64,000 bases of DNA from Microcoleus vaginatus WJT46-NPBG5 (GCA_019359355.1 JAHHHM010000028.1:26053-90052); one strand, 5' to 3'. Shown: positions 29,013 to 39,130, numbered from the stretch's first letter. The notes: generated by a model from the sequence alone, not told the origin. Program-made: numbers and translations.

Positions 29013-30371
29013 ATGTTTCCTTTCCGGCTCAGCAATCCTATGGAACTAACAAGACGTGGACTCGTTGTAGGCGCGACTGTCGTTATGGTTAGCGCGGTCG
29101 CAATTACAGGAGCTAGTATTCACCTCAAAGGTCAGGCTTTCTTTCAAGATAGTCCTAAAGAACTGGTTGATGAAGTTTGGCAGATAATTGACCGCAACTA
29201 TGTGGATGCGACCTTCAACCAGGTGGATTGGCAGGCGGTTCGTAGTGATTATCTGGGCCGGCCCTATAACAGCAAAGAGGATGCTTACAAAGCTATCCGG
29301 GAAATGCTGGAGAAGCTCAACGATCCCTACACCCGGTTTATGGACCCGCGAGAGTTCCAAAATATGCAAATTGATACGCAGGGGGAACTCACCGGCGTAG
29401 GGCTTCAGTTAGCTCAAGATGAGGAAACGAAAAAGCTGATCGTAATTTCGCCGATAGAAGAAACACCGGCATTCCGTGCAGGGATTTTGGCTAAAGATTT
29501 TATCGTCAAAATTGATGGCGCAAGTACCGAAGGCATGGATGTAAATCAGGCGGTGAACCTGATCCGAGGGCAGGCCGGCACAGAAGTAACCCTCACCATT
29601 TTACGCGGGAAAGAACAGTTAGACTTTCGCCTAAAACGTGAGCGGTTTGAAATTCATCCAGTCCGCCACTCTTTACGCAAAACTCCGACGGGAGATATTG
29701 GCTATATTCGCCTGAACCAGTTTAGTTCTAATGCTCCTAAAGAAATGCGGGATGCAATTCAAGATTTAGAAAAACAGAACGTGACTGGCTATGTTTTGGA
29801 TCTGCGTTCTAACCCCGGTGGATTGCTTAACGGCAGTATTGATATTGCCCGGATGTGGCTACAAGATGGCACGATTGTTTCAACCGTAAACCGGCGCGGC
29901 GAAATGGATCGTCAGAGTGCGAATAAACGCGCTTTAACCGATAAGCCTTTGGTGGTTTTGGTAGATGGTGGCTCGGCAAGTGCGAGCGAAATTCTCTCTG
30001 GGGCATTACAAGATAATAAACGGGCGGTTTTAATCGGAACTAAAACCTTCGGTAAAGGTTTGGTGCAATCTGTGCGCGGATTGGGCGATGGTTCAGGATT
30101 AGCTGTGACGATTGCCAAGTATCTCACTCCCAGTGGGCGAGATATTAATAAGCATGGAATTGATCCAGATGTGGTGCTGGAACTATCGGAAGAGCAGAAG
30201 CTCGTGTTGCGTAAAGATATCACGAAAATCGGCTCTCCAGAAGATGCTCAATATGCCAAAGCGGTAGAAGTGTTAAAGCAAGAAATTGCAGGAAAAGGAG
30301 GAAACCGGGCAGAAACAGCGGTGCCGGCGAAGACAACTAAACCTACTAAAACACCCGCTAAAGCTAAATAG
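29013..30371 (+). CDS. Carboxyl-terminal processing protease (S41, PDZ)
   Basis: 452 residues. N-terminal signal/anchor (about 12-35, RRGLVVGATVVMVSAVAITG), PDZ domain (about 115-200, LTGVGLQLAQDEETKKLIVI), then the S41 protease core with catalytic Ser in GGSASASEILSGAL (about 321) and Lys in GTKTFGKGLVQ (about 346). It acts in the periplasm or lumen. CtpA of this family trims the D1 precursor; CtpB and CtpC are paralogues with other roles, and I cannot decide which this is. The tail is Lys/Thr/Pro-rich (AKTTKPTKTPAKAK). Alternative start is Met10 (MELTRRG). Confidence 0.9.
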   Translation: MFPFRLSNPMELTRRGLVVGATVVMVSAVAITGASIHLKGQAFFQDSPKELVDEVWQIIDRNYVDATFNQVDWQAVRSDYLGRPYNSKEDAYKAIREMLEKLNDPYTRFMDPREFQNMQIDTQGELTGVGLQLAQDEETKKLIVISPIEETPAFRAGILAKDFIVKIDGASTEGMDVNQAVNLIRGQAGTEVTLTILRGKEQLDFRLKRERFEIHPVRHSLRKTPTGDIGYIRLNQFSSNAPKEMRDAIQDLEKQNVTGYVLDLRSNPGGLLNGSIDIARMWLQDGTIVSTVNRRGEMDRQSANKRALTDKPLVVLVDGGSASASEILSGALQDNKRAVLIGTKTFGKGLVQSVRGLGDGSGLAVTIAKYLTPSGRDINKHGIDPDVVLELSEEQKLVLRKDITKIGSPEDAQYAKAVEVLKQEIAGKGGNRAETAVPAKTTKPTKTPAKAK

Positions 30372-30406
30372 TAAAAAGTCCTCAATTCAGGACTCAGGAC
30401 TTTTAC
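30371..30406. terminator. Bidirectional terminator between ctp and small minus-strand gene
   Basis: GTAAAAAGTCCT (30371-30382) pairs with AGGACTTTTAC (30396-30406), one A bulged. It overlaps the last base of the ctp stop and the stop codon of the minus-strand gene, an unusually compact arrangement. Confidence 0.7.
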
Positions 30407-30591
30407 TGTGGCTGGCATTTGCCGGCTCTAATTAATCCCACCCGACGAGCAATGGCTTCATCGAGTGATGTATAGGGACCCCAGCTTTCACCGAGATTGG
30501 GGTCTTCTTTTTTTTCAATTTGTTCAGATGGAACTATATCACAGCTTCCCTGAGGACGTTTGATGATATACCAAGTTTGTAAATTTTCCAT
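30403..30591 (-). CDS. Small conserved-type protein (62 aa), function unknown
   Basis: The frame is open to 30699, but the ATG at 30591 is preferred because TGAGG lies six bases before it, and the protein then starts MENLQTWYIIKRPQGSCDIV. The C-terminus WGPYTSLDEAIARRVGLIRA-GKC looks conserved; I recall similar short cyanobacterial proteins without assigned function. It has two Cys residues and no membrane segment. Convergent with ctp and divergent from the Uma2 gene. Confidence 0.7.
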   Translation of the reverse strand: MENLQTWYIIKRPQGSCDIVPSEQIEKKEDPNLGESWGPYTSLDEAIARRVGLIRAGKCQPQ

Positions 30592-30765
30592 AATTGCCTC
30601 AAAATTTGTTTCCATAATATCTTTAATTTTCCTCAATAACTGAGTTGTGAAAATGCTTTTGAATTTGGTATTACTTATCGACGACGCACCCGTCATCAAA
30701 ATTTAATTCATCTCCCAAAAAGTGAAAACTGATAAACTTAAATTAACCGAATCGCCCAAAATTCT

Positions 30766-31482
30766 ATGCTGACCCAAAAGCCATCTTCTATATCAGAAAA
30801 GATCATCTATCCGGACAGCGACGGCAAACTAATGGCAGACAATACCAAACAATTTGAATTAATTGTATATATCAAAGAAAACTTAGAATTGCTGTTTGCC
30901 AACGAACCCAATGTATTCGTCGCCGGCGATCTTTTATGGTATCCCGTCCAAGGTGATAACAAGCTCTGCCAAGCACCCGATGTTATGGTCGCTTTAGGCC
31001 GGCCAAAAGGATACCGGGGTTCCTACAAACAATGGGAAGAAGACAACATTCCCCCCCAAGTCGCCTTTGAAATTTGGTCGCCGGGAAACCGGCTCTCTCA
31101 AATGGCAAAAAAATTTGACTTTTACAGACGCTACGGGGTCGAAGAATACTATATCTATGATCCCGACACAGCGGATTTAACCGGCTGGCAGCGTCATAAC
31201 GATAAATTAGAATTGATTGACGAAATGACCGACTGGGTCAGTCCTAGACTTGGTGTGCGCTTTGAGCTATCGCAAGATATTTTGGTAATCTATCGCCCAG
31301 ATGGTCAGCCATTTCTCAACTTTATAGAACTTGACCGGCAGAGACAAGAGGCAGAAAACCGCGCTCAACAGGCAGAAAACCGCACTCAACAGGCAGAAGC
31401 CCAGCTAGAACAAGAACGCCGGCGAACAGAAGCCTTAGAAGCAAGATTGCGGGAAATGGGCATTGATCCCAACCAATTGTAA
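30766..31482 (+). CDS. Uma2 (DUF820) family protein with C-terminal coiled coil
   Basis: 238 residues. The restriction-endonuclease-like core is visible as PDVMVALGRPKGYRGSYKQW (acidic residue of the PD-(D/E)xK pattern) and VAFEIWSPGNR, followed by KKFDFYRRYGVEEYYIYDP. Residues about 185-235 form a Gln/Glu/Arg-rich coiled coil made of three copies of RxQQAENR-like heptads. Uma2 proteins are greatly expanded in cyanobacteria; nuclease activity is predicted from fold, but their roles are unknown. Monocistronic, with a terminator immediately downstream. Confidence 0.9.
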   Translation: MLTQKPSSISEKIIYPDSDGKLMADNTKQFELIVYIKENLELLFANEPNVFVAGDLLWYPVQGDNKLCQAPDVMVALGRPKGYRGSYKQWEEDNIPPQVAFEIWSPGNRLSQMAKKFDFYRRYGVEEYYIYDPDTADLTGWQRHNDKLELIDEMTDWVSPRLGVRFELSQDILVIYRPDGQPFLNFIELDRQRQEAENRAQQAENRTQQAEAQLEQERRRTEALEARLREMGIDPNQL

Positions 31483-31492
31483 GCCGTAAAAA

Positions 31493-31516
31493 AAGCCCGT
31501 GTGCCGGCACGGGCTT
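31493..31516. terminator. Bidirectional terminator after Uma2 gene
   Basis: Perfect 9-bp stem AAGCCCGTG/CACGGGCTT around the loop TGCCGG, preceded by an A7 run (T-run for the opposite strand). It lies 10 bp after the Uma2 stop and 34 bp beyond the stop of the convergent EF-G-like gene. Confidence 0.75.
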
Positions 31517-31549
31517 CATTTATCATGGCCAAATTAACCAGCAGGCAAA

Positions 31550-33616
31550 TTAGTGATTGTTCTTACCATTCCCATTCCCATTCGCTAGCACCCGCTTCGC
31601 CAAAGGTTCTGGCACCTCTTGCAGGTGATCAAACTGCCAGTGGAAGAAGCCAACCCCCATCGTCAGGGAACGCAACTCCACAATTAAATCTTGCATTTCT
31701 GCCTGGGGCAAATAAGCCGAAACCTTATCCCACCCCTTCCAATCAGAGATCGCTTCATAGCCTAAAATTTGGCCACGACGCCCGCTAATCAGCTGCATCA
31801 TCTTAGAGGTAAACTCGCTGGGCGAGCAAATTTCAACGGAGGCGATAGGTTCCAGCAGTGTAGGCTCACATTTGGCCATCCCCTCTTGCATCGCCAGACG
31901 CGCCGCTTGCTTAAACGCCTGTTCCGAACTATCTACCGTGTGGTAAGACCCATTCGTAAGGGTTACCGCAATATCCACGACTGGAAATCCTAGTGGGCCA
32001 TGTTCCAGAAATTCCCGCACGCCGGTTTCTACGCCGGGAATATACTGCCTCGGCACCGAACCACCCACAATGGTCTCACTGAAATTAAAGCCCTCCCCAC
32101 GGGACACCGGCTTAATATCGAGATAAACATCCCCAAACTGGCCGTGTCCGCCACTTTGGTGCTTATAGCGTCCATGTACCGAAGAAATCGGCTTGCGAAT
32201 CGTTTCCTTATACGGAACGTGCGGCAGATGCGTCACCATCGGCAAATTATATTTGCGCCGCAGCCGTTCCAGGGCAACCTTTAGGTGAATCTCACCTTGT
32301 CCCCAAAGAATAATTTCGTGAGTGTCTCCATGTTGCTCCCAAGCCAGGGCGGGATCTTCTTCCAATAACTTGGACAATGCGCCGGTTAGTTTCACTTCAT
32401 CGTTGCGCTTTTCGGGGGCAATAGCCAGAGCAAACACCGGCTTCAACTGTTCTGCTTTGGGCAATTCACTCGACGCCTGCCCACTGGTGGTTAACGTATC
32501 GCCGGTTTTGATCCCCTCCATCCGCGCCAGCGCCACAACCTCGCCGGCATCGGCTGTTTGCAAACCTTGTGTTTGCTGGCCCATCAGCCGGTAAAGGCCG
32601 CCGGCACGCACGCCATTGAGCACTATTCCATCCGTAAGCTGACCCTGCCAAACCCGCACCAGCGACATTTTACCGCCTTGCGGGGTGTAATAGGTTTTTA
32701 GCACTTGGGCAAGGGGTTCGGTGCCGTGAAGCGTAATCCCCCGGCGTTCTGCCGTTGTTTCCGGTGCCGGTGCTTCCCGCAACAGTGCCTCTAACAGCGG
32801 GCGCACCCCATAATCTTGCTCAGCGACACCTATAAACACCGGCACAATTAAATCCGCCCCCAATTCCATCTTCAGGTCTTGGATAATTTCGTCTTGGGAC
32901 GGGTTAATTTCCTCTAATAGTTCTTCCAGCAGGTGATCGTCAAAATTGGCCAACTCTTCTAACATTTGAGTTCGCGCCGCGTGTTCCTGCTCTTTTAAAG
33001 ATTCTGGCATCGGCACCGGATCTGCCGGCGCACCAGGATGGTAGTGATAAGCCTGTTCACTCACCAAATCGATAAAACCGACGACTTGATCCCCTTGGCC
33101 AATTGGGTACTGATGCGGCACGATGGGACGAGAAGAAACAGACTTTAGCGCATTCAGCACTTCTATAAAGTTGGTTGTACAGCGAACCTCGTCTGTACAA
33201 ACCCGATCCATTTTATTAATGAAAACTAAGTGGGGTATCTCCCAATCATCAAGGAATTTAAACAACGGCGCTAAAGTCAGCACCCGCGCTGGATCAGGTT
33301 CACAGACAACAACCGCCGCGCCGGCACCGATTAAAGCATTATAAGTTTCTTGAGCAAATTCTACTGATCCCGGACAGTCGAGAAATGTGAAGCGAACATC
33401 GCCGTATTCTGTACTGGCGGCGGTTACTTCCACACTCATCTGCCGGTCACGCGCCTCAGCCGAACTGTCTCCGACTGTGTTTCCTTCTTTGACACTGCCT
33501 TTACGAGAAATCGTGCCGGTGACGAACAATAAACTTTCGAGTAATGTCGTTTTTCCACTTAAATACGGGCCAACAATTGCGACGTTACGCAAGCCCGAAA
33601 CAACTTTTTGGTTCAT
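31550..33616 (-). CDS. EF-G-like translational GTPase paralogue
   Basis: 688 residues with all five EF-G domains. G1 is GPYLSGKT (16-23), G3 is DCPGSVEF (80-87) and G4 is NKMD (about 135). Canonical EF-G has D-T-A/P-G-H; here the catalytic His is Ser84. Domain IV carries HGRYKHQSGGHGQFGDVYLD, and the C-terminus ends in a Gly/Asn tail (NGNGNGKNNH). This fits the EF-G-like (FusA2-type) group found beside true EF-G. It may bind the ribosome with weak or altered GTPase activity; its role is not settled. The true fusA is not in this window. Single gene with a 636-bp spacer upstream (33617-34252), AT-rich with pyrimidine-rich tracts and no gene I can support. Confidence 0.88.
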   Translation of the reverse strand: MNQKVVSGLRNVAIVGPYLSGKTTLLESLLFVTGTISRKGSVKEGNTVGDSSAEARDRQMSVEVTAASTEYGDVRFTFLDCPGSVEFAQETYNALIGAGAAVVVCEPDPARVLTLAPLFKFLDDWEIPHLVFINKMDRVCTDEVRCTTNFIEVLNALKSVSSRPIVPHQYPIGQGDQVVGFIDLVSEQAYHYHPGAPADPVPMPESLKEQEHAARTQMLEELANFDDHLLEELLEEINPSQDEIIQDLKMELGADLIVPVFIGVAEQDYGVRPLLEALLREAPAPETTAERRGITLHGTEPLAQVLKTYYTPQGGKMSLVRVWQGQLTDGIVLNGVRAGGLYRLMGQQTQGLQTADAGEVVALARMEGIKTGDTLTTSGQASSELPKAEQLKPVFALAIAPEKRNDEVKLTGALSKLLEEDPALAWEQHGDTHEIILWGQGEIHLKVALERLRRKYNLPMVTHLPHVPYKETIRKPISSVHGRYKHQSGGHGQFGDVYLDIKPVSRGEGFNFSETIVGGSVPRQYIPGVETGVREFLEHGPLGFPVVDIAVTLTNGSYHTVDSSEQAFKQAARLAMQEGMAKCEPTLLEPIASVEICSPSEFTSKMMQLISGRRGQILGYEAISDWKGWDKVSAYLPQAEMQDLIVELRSLTMGVGFFHWQFDHLQEVPEPLAKRVLANGNGNGKNNH

Positions 33617-34252
33617 ACTTCCTCCCGAAAATCCACACGATGCAAGTGTTTAATAAATTAAGCAACTGGCTGAATGTTCTCCCAAGATTTTTCTGATAAC
33701 AATCAGTCGAAAAATCAGATCCCTAATTTTCTCAATCCGCTAATTTTCCTCGCAACAGATGAGGTTGCCGCTGGCGTTAGATATCAGGAAGCCGGTATTT
33801 TTTTTGCAAATCCAATCGCCTTAGCCCCTAGACTGAGCGATCCCGGCAGTTCCTAATAGATTCTTTAACGTTGGCTCTATGTTTTTGAGATTACCTTATT
33901 ATTACGGCTTTGAAATAAAAACTGTAGGTTCTCTTAAACTTATTTTTTATAAAAGTTAAATTATATAAACTATTGCAAATAATTGCTAAAATTTGTGATT
34001 CAAATCCGCTGCAATCCCAAAAACTATCAACCAAATGCTACTAAAAAAGTTCAAACAAGTCGGTGAACAATCCCCACTGACCAGGACTGACAAGTTTTTT
34101 TTCCATTACCGGGATCACATTATCACTCTCTCTCACTCCTCCACTCTCCCCCACTCAGCACTCAAGACTCAGACGCCTTAACATTTAGACAAATAAGAGT
34201 TAAAAAAATTAATAGAACTGTATGAACCCAAAAACTGGAGGCAGAAAGCTGG

Positions 34253-35173
34253 ATGCAATTACCATTTAAACCCAAGGGCAGAGGTTGGCTGGCTGTAATG
34301 CTGTGCGTCGGGTTCGGCACACCGGCAGCCTTAATACCGATGTTTGCCGTGCCAATCGCTCAAGCTCAGCAAACTGGCAGATCAGCCGGTGAATTGGTTA
34401 ACCAAGGGCTACAGTTAATTCAGCGTGGCCAAGTTCCCCAAGCAACAAATGCTTTCCGGCAGGCAACCGAATTAGATCCTAATTTAGCACCGGCACATTA
34501 CAATTTAGGACTCGCTTTGCGGCAGCAGGGACAGCTACAAGCCGCTGCCGATGCCTTTCACAGAGCAACACAAGCCGATCCCCGCTTTGCCCTCGCCTAC
34601 GCAAATTTGGGGGCAGCGCTTTTAGAAGGCAACAACCTCACCCAAGCGCGAGAATACTTGCAACGGGCAGTCGAACTTGATCCCCAACTCGGTTTAGCCC
34701 GCTATAACCTTGGTTTGGTGCTAGCGCAGCAAGGCTTGCTAGAAGAAGCCATTGCCTCCCACACACAGGCGATTCAGTACAGCCCCAAAGCACCAGAGCC
34801 GGCTTACCATTTGGGCTTAGCTTATCTCCAACAAGGCAATCTCGATAAAGCCAAAGAGGCTTTCCGCAAAGCAATTAAAATTACCCCTAATTACCCGGAA
34901 GCCCACTACAATCTCGGCTCTATCCAATTCACCCAGGGTGATTTAGAAGAAGCCCTCAAGTCCTTCCGCCGCGCCTCTGAAGCCAACCCTAACTATGGCA
35001 ATGCCTATTATGGCGCTGGGCTGGTGTTTCTGCGCCAGGGTCGCTACAGTGAGGCTCAACAAGTTCTGCAATACGCTAAAAGTCTCTATAGCGCTCAAGG
35101 TAACGCTCAGTGGGCTGCCAGCGCTGAGGAGCAGTTGCAACGCGCCCGCAATCCGAATGCCCCGCTTCGCTGA
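34253..35173 (+). CDS. Exported TPR protein
   Basis: 306 residues. The N-terminus is a signal peptide: basic MQLPFKPKGRGW, hydrophobic core to about 35 and a likely cut at AQA-QQ (about 39). About seven TPR units follow (45-290), with the strong consensus APAHYNLGLALRQQGQLQAA. It is probably a periplasmic or lumenal scaffold. GGAG lies about 12 bases before the ATG. The spacer 35174-35703 after it has no gene I can support. No obvious partner nearby. Confidence 0.82.
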   Translation: MQLPFKPKGRGWLAVMLCVGFGTPAALIPMFAVPIAQAQQTGRSAGELVNQGLQLIQRGQVPQATNAFRQATELDPNLAPAHYNLGLALRQQGQLQAAADAFHRATQADPRFALAYANLGAALLEGNNLTQAREYLQRAVELDPQLGLARYNLGLVLAQQGLLEEAIASHTQAIQYSPKAPEPAYHLGLAYLQQGNLDKAKEAFRKAIKITPNYPEAHYNLGSIQFTQGDLEEALKSFRRASEANPNYGNAYYGAGLVFLRQGRYSEAQQVLQYAKSLYSAQGNAQWAASAEEQLQRARNPNAPLR

Positions 35174-35703
35174 GTCCGCTCGTCTATAAATTTTTGATCA
35201 CTTGAAACTCTTGATTTATCAGGGTTCTAAGCGCTATAAAGGAAGAGGGAAGCCTATTTTTCTCAGCTTATAGGCCAAACCCTCTAGTTTTTTCAGAGCA
35301 TTTCTGTACAATAAAAGAGGAAGGTAGTTAGTGATTCAGGTCACAAGCATGGTGTGGTTTATGTGGAGATTAAAAATACCTTGACGCCAACCAAGCCTGC
35401 TGATGAGAACCACCAACAACCAAAGCGTTGCATCCAGCTAACGACTCACCCCGGCAGAGCCGGCCTGAAGGCTGAAGTCTTCGGGTAACTGCCCGCTTTA
35501 TGAACTAAACATTCTGCTTCACCGGCAGCCTAGCATTTTCTAAATTTGAATTGTAAATATTGGAACCCAGCTTGTGAAATCTGGTGAGCGCAACGAGTTG
35601 TTGACTGACTCAAGGCAGGAGTGCAACATGACCGTTCAATAATTTCAGGGGCATTGCACAGCCAAATTAAGTCTATCCACGTCTAAGCTGCGGGGTTTTA
35701 CTT

Positions 35704-36156
35704 GTGATTGCTATCTCAATTCGTCCCCAGGAACGTACCTTGGGAACTATTAGCTTTGCCTCCACACTTTATCTTTGCCCAATTCTAGAATTACTGCTTG
35801 CAGAGATTCCCGAACAATGGCAGGCGGAACTCCGCTTAGGTCTTCAAGAAGCATTAATAAACGCTGCGAAGCATGGGAACAAGCTTGATCCCAGTAAAAT
35901 GGTTGCCGTCCGTTTCTCTGCGATTGCGGATCAATACTGGTGGACAATCACCGATCAAGGCGATGGGTTTACGCCTCCGTCGTGCAATTGCCCAACAGAG
36001 TACAACGACCAGCTACCCTGCGAAGAGGGAGAGTGTGGGCGCGGATTGTTTATCTTATATCAAATTTTTGATCAAGTCCATTGGAACTCCGAAGGGACAG
36101 AGCTAAGACTGTGCAAAAAAGTGGGTAGTCGTTCGCGGCTACCCCTTGTTTCTTAA
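35704..36156 (+). CDS. RsbW-like anti-sigma/ATP-binding protein
   Basis: 150 residues with the GHKL ATPase fold of anti-sigma serine kinases: N box LQEALINAAKHGN (about 47-59), G1 box ITDQGDGFTPP (about 80) and G2 box GECGRGLFILYQIF (about 110). The segment CNCPTEYNDQLPCEEGEC between the boxes has four Cys residues and could respond to redox or bind metal. The start is GTG at 35704, required because the protein begins directly with the first strand. RsbW-type proteins bind a sigma factor or phosphorylate a STAS antagonist; neither partner is adjacent. Confidence 0.8.
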   Translation: MIAISIRPQERTLGTISFASTLYLCPILELLLAEIPEQWQAELRLGLQEALINAAKHGNKLDPSKMVAVRFSAIADQYWWTITDQGDGFTPPSCNCPTEYNDQLPCEEGECGRGLFILYQIFDQVHWNSEGTELRLCKKVGSRSRLPLVS

Positions 36157-36192
36157 AATTGCCGGCGCTTAACAACCGGCCAAAGACAAACC

Positions 36193-36537
36193 TTATTGTT
36201 CCCGCTTGTGGCCATGAGTCGGGCAAGGCGGTGCCGAGATTGAGCGATCTAACCAGCCAACCGCTTGTTGGAGCCTTTGAATGGCTTCCTCCGGGTTATC
36301 TTTAAGCAGAAATACAAGAGCGGCGGCGGCTTGCTCACGCGCCCGCGCAGGACGGTTAGACTTTAATCGGTGCCAATCTTTTTCAGTGATGGCCAGCCGC
36401 TCTGCCAGTGTTTGGGCTAATTCCAAAGTGCTAAATTCTTGTAAGTTTCCGGTACGAGGACTCTCTAAACCGGCAGAAACGATGGCGCGAGTGGGCGTAG
36501 AGTCAGGCATACTAAAAGCAGCATCCAGGGTTGACAT
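36193..36537 (-). CDS. Conserved cyanobacterial-type protein, function unknown (114 aa)
   Basis: 114 residues. A variable Ser/Thr leader is followed by a helical block (FSTLELAQTLAERLAITEKD then WHRLKSNRPARAREQAAAAL) and the distinctive end AVGWLDRSISAPPCPTHGHK. I remember this ending from short cyanobacteria-specific proteins without assigned function. No signal peptide or membrane segment. It is divergent from the next gene with only 24 bp between starts, so their promoters must overlap the opposing coding starts. Confidence 0.75.
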   Translation of the reverse strand: MSTLDAAFSMPDSTPTRAIVSAGLESPRTGNLQEFSTLELAQTLAERLAITEKDWHRLKSNRPARAREQAAAALVFLLKDNPEEAIQRLQQAVGWLDRSISAPPCPTHGHKREQ

Positions 36538-36561
36538 TTACCTATACTCTACAATGCCGGC

Positions 36562-36951
36562 ATGAACTCCACTCCAGAACCCTCCCCTAGCGATCCCACT
36601 CATCCCGCCTCAAACAACGCAGAGGAGCAAGACTTTGAGCAAGCGCTGTTAGAAACTGAGAGCTATCTTCAAGCGCTCAAAGAACGTTATCAGCAAATTC
36701 AGCAAGATCGCAGCCGGCAGGCAGAACTTCAGCAACAGCAAAAGCAAATTAAGAAAGAACTGCGGCAAACGCGCAGCCGGCAACTACAAGCAGACTTGCG
36801 CCGAATTCAAGAAGAACTAGAATCCATAGAACTTAATTTAGAAAGCAGCCTGTTCACTTGGGGTAGCCTTAAAGAACCCTTTTGGCAAGCCGTGCGCTTC
36901 GGAGGACTCGGCATTGTTGTAGGCTGGATATTAAAATCTTGTACGGGATAG
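36562..36951 (+). CDS. Coiled-coil protein with C-terminal membrane anchor (129 aa)
   Basis: 129 residues. Polar N-terminus, then a coiled coil (about 25-95, [20 protein letters not shown] and [20 protein letters not shown]), then one hydrophobic helix near the end (about 108-125, [15 protein letters not shown]), so a tail-anchored topology. Function unknown. Its 3' end precedes asnS by 74 bp in the same direction, which allows co-transcription. Confidence 0.75.
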   Translation: MNSTPEPSPSDPTHPASNNAEEQDFEQALLETESYLQALKERYQQIQQDRSRQAELQQQQKQIKKELRQTRSRQLQADLRRIQEELESIELNLESSLFTWGSLKEPFWQAVRFGGLGIVVGWILKSCTG

Positions 36952-37025
36952 ACGCTAAAAAATTATCCCTTGTCTGCCCTATGCCGGCAGGCAAATCAGC
37001 AATCACTCAAAATTTAAAATATTTT

Positions 37026-38417
37026 ATGGTAACGCGACGCATTGCAGAAATATTGCGAAATGGCCAACCTGATGAGCCGGCAACCATTCAAGGTTGGGTA
37101 CGCACCAAACGAGAATTGAAAGAATTTACCTTTGTCGAGGTGAATGATGGCTCGTCAATGGCCAACCTGCAAGTGGTGCTAAATCCAGATTTGCCGGCTT
37201 ATGAAGAAAGCCTCAAAAAGCTCAACACCGGCGCATCCGTAGAAGTCATCGGCACCTTAGTCGCCTCTCCTGCCAAAGGACAGCGAATTGAGCTAAAAGC
37301 CGCAGATATCAAGGTTTATGGCGAAGCCGATCCCGAAACCTATCCCCTTCAGAAAAAACGCCACTCCTTTGAATTTCTGCGGACAATTGGCCATTTACGC
37401 GCCCGCACCAACACTCTAGGCGCAGTTTTCCGAGTCCGCAACGCCTGTGCCACCGCGATTCACCAGTTTTTTCAAGAACGGGGTTTCTTGTGGGTGCACA
37501 CGCCTATTATCACCGCCAGCGACTGCGAAGGTGCCGGTGAAATGTTTAGCGTCACCGGCTTAAACCTCAAGCAGATCCCTCACACCGAGCAACAGGAAGT
37601 AGACTATACCCAAGACTTTTTTGGCAAGCCGGCTTATTTAACCGTTAGTGGACAACTAGAAGCCGAAGTCATGGCAATGGCGTTTAGCGATGTCTACACC
37701 TTTGGCCCAACCTTTCGGGCGGAAAACTCCAACACCTCGCGCCACCTCGCAGAATTTTGGATGGTTGAGCCAGAAATGGCTTTCTGCGATCTCGAAGGAA
37801 ATATGGATTTAGCCGAGGCGTTCCTGAAGCACATTTTCAAATCCGTATTGGAAAACTGCCCTGAAGATATGGAGTTTTTCAACCAGCGAATTGACAATTC
37901 GGTTCTCGCCACTGCTGACAATATTATCAATAATCAGTTTGAGCGCATCACCTATACAGACGCGATCGCCCTGCTGGAAAAAGCCGACCGGCAATTTGAG
38001 TATCCTGCTACCTGGGGTGTAGATTTGCAGTCAGAACATGAGCGCTATTTGGCTGAAGAATTATTCAAAAAACCGACAATTGTTACAGACTATCCCGTGG
38101 GTATCAAGGCATTCTATATGCGTTTGAACGATGATGAGAAAACCGTTCGGGCAATGGATGTCCTCGCTCCCAAAATCGGAGAAATCATTGGTGGATCGCA
38201 GCGGGAAGAACGCCTAGACATTTTAGAACGGCGCATTCAAGCTCAAGGGATGAATCCAGAAGAATTATGGTGGTATCTCGATCTGCGCCGGTATGGGACG
38301 GTGCCTCACGCCGGCTTTGGATTGGGCTTTGAACGCTTGGTGCAATTTATGACCGGCATGGGCAATATCCGCGATGTGATTCCCTTCCCCAGAGCACCCT
38401 TAAGCATTGAGTTTTAA
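37026..38417 (+). CDS. asnS: Asparaginyl-tRNA synthetase
   Basis: 463 residues from the ATG at 37026 ([20 protein letters not shown]), the normal length; the frame stays open upstream but that part is not synthetase-like and overlaps the previous gene. The OB-fold anticodon domain ([20 protein letters not shown]) is followed by the class IIb core: motif 2 [20 protein letters not shown] and motif 3 [16 protein letters not shown]. It charges tRNA(Asn) directly, so GatCAB is needed here mainly for Gln. A perfect 9-bp hairpin lies 44 bp downstream. Confidence 0.97.
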   Translation: MVTRRIAEILRNGQPDEPATIQGWVRTKRELKEFTFVEVNDGSSMANLQVVLNPDLPAYEESLKKLNTGASVEVIGTLVASPAKGQRIELKAADIKVYGEADPETYPLQKKRHSFEFLRTIGHLRARTNTLGAVFRVRNACATAIHQFFQERGFLWVHTPIITASDCEGAGEMFSVTGLNLKQIPHTEQQEVDYTQDFFGKPAYLTVSGQLEAEVMAMAFSDVYTFGPTFRAENSNTSRHLAEFWMVEPEMAFCDLEGNMDLAEAFLKHIFKSVLENCPEDMEFFNQRIDNSVLATADNIINNQFERITYTDAIALLEKADRQFEYPATWGVDLQSEHERYLAEELFKKPTIVTDYPVGIKAFYMRLNDDEKTVRAMDVLAPKIGEIIGGSQREERLDILERRIQAQGMNPEELWWYLDLRRYGTVPHAGFGLGFERLVQFMTGMGNIRDVIPFPRAPLSIEF

Positions 38418-38460
38418 GTCGGATTCGTTGGGCGTCAAATTATGGGGTGGGCAATGTCCA

Positions 38461-38489
38461 TCCCGCTTCGCTTTGGCAGTGAAGCGGGA
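38461..38489 (+). terminator. Hairpin downstream of asnS
   Basis: Perfect 9-bp stem TCCCGCTTC/GAAGCGGGA with an 11-base loop. No T-run follows. It starts the longest gene-poor stretch of the window (38418-39966). Confidence 0.45.
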
Positions 38490-39066
38490 GACAAGGGAAC
38501 AAGGAATCACAAATAATATTGCAAAGGTAATTCCGCAAATAAAGTACAGCTTATTTAAACTCTAGTCAACTCCTTAATCTCGCTACAGCCGGCTCCCATC
38601 GAGTTGAGATGCGGATAGAATTTTATGCCAATGTACTGCAAATAGATTCTCCCTCCACAGAGCTTTGGCGGCAATCTGTGACGTGCAAATGTTTAAATTT
38701 CTTTGACATGAGTTCCCAACAATAACTCTCATTCATTTCTCTCCCCTTCTACCCCTCTTCCCCTCAATACTCATTCTCAGTTTCCTTTACCTTGCCGGCA
38801 TCAAGCTTTCTAAATTTTAACCAGGGGTTGATGAACAAATTTCCTGTTAGTCCGTCAGGAGTCAGGTGTGCTGCGGTTAGGATGATCGCATTTTATCTCA
38901 GAGCTAGATGCGAAAGCAGCGCCAGCCCAAAGTTCTTAGCTTTTTTACAGATACGCAGTTCATCACTTAGTTAAAATAAAAGCTAGTAATTATATCAAAA
39001 TACGAGTTATTCTTTTGTTTCTAAATATTACTTTTCAATATTTACAACAGACCCATATTGTTGGAA

Positions 39067-39130
39067 AAATCGCCTCAGCGAATTTACGAGATAACGAAAC
39101 TTTATTGTCGTAAATTTACTGAGGCGATTT
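39067..39130. repeat. Long inverted repeat (23-bp arms) in gene-free region
   Basis: Arms 39067-39089 and 39108-39130 are complementary except at two adjacent positions (CG against TA), enclosing 18 bases that can pair further. It is 650 bp after asnS and 837 bp before the PadR gene, so it is not an obvious gene terminator. It could be a miniature transposable element without visible target duplication, or the end of an unannotated RNA. Nothing else was recognised in 38490-39066 or 39131-39497. Confidence 0.6.

Noticed and set aside
33674..33856. 60-codon frame upstream of the EF-G-like gene
   Set aside because: No ribosome-binding site, no terminator and no protein-like pattern; probably chance in an AT-rich spacer.
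33990..34015. GATTCAAATCC resembling a tRNA T-loop
   Set aside because: No acceptor, D or anticodon stems can be formed around it; region is AT-rich.
35628..35642. Five-codon ORF (MTVQ stop) behind a good AGGAG site, 62 bp before the RsbW-like gene
   Set aside because: Too short to distinguish a leader peptide from chance; not in frame with the following gene.
36882..37025. Upstream in-frame extension of asnS
   Set aside because: It overlaps the preceding coiled-coil gene in another frame and is not synthetase-like; ATG 37026 gives the normal 463 residues.
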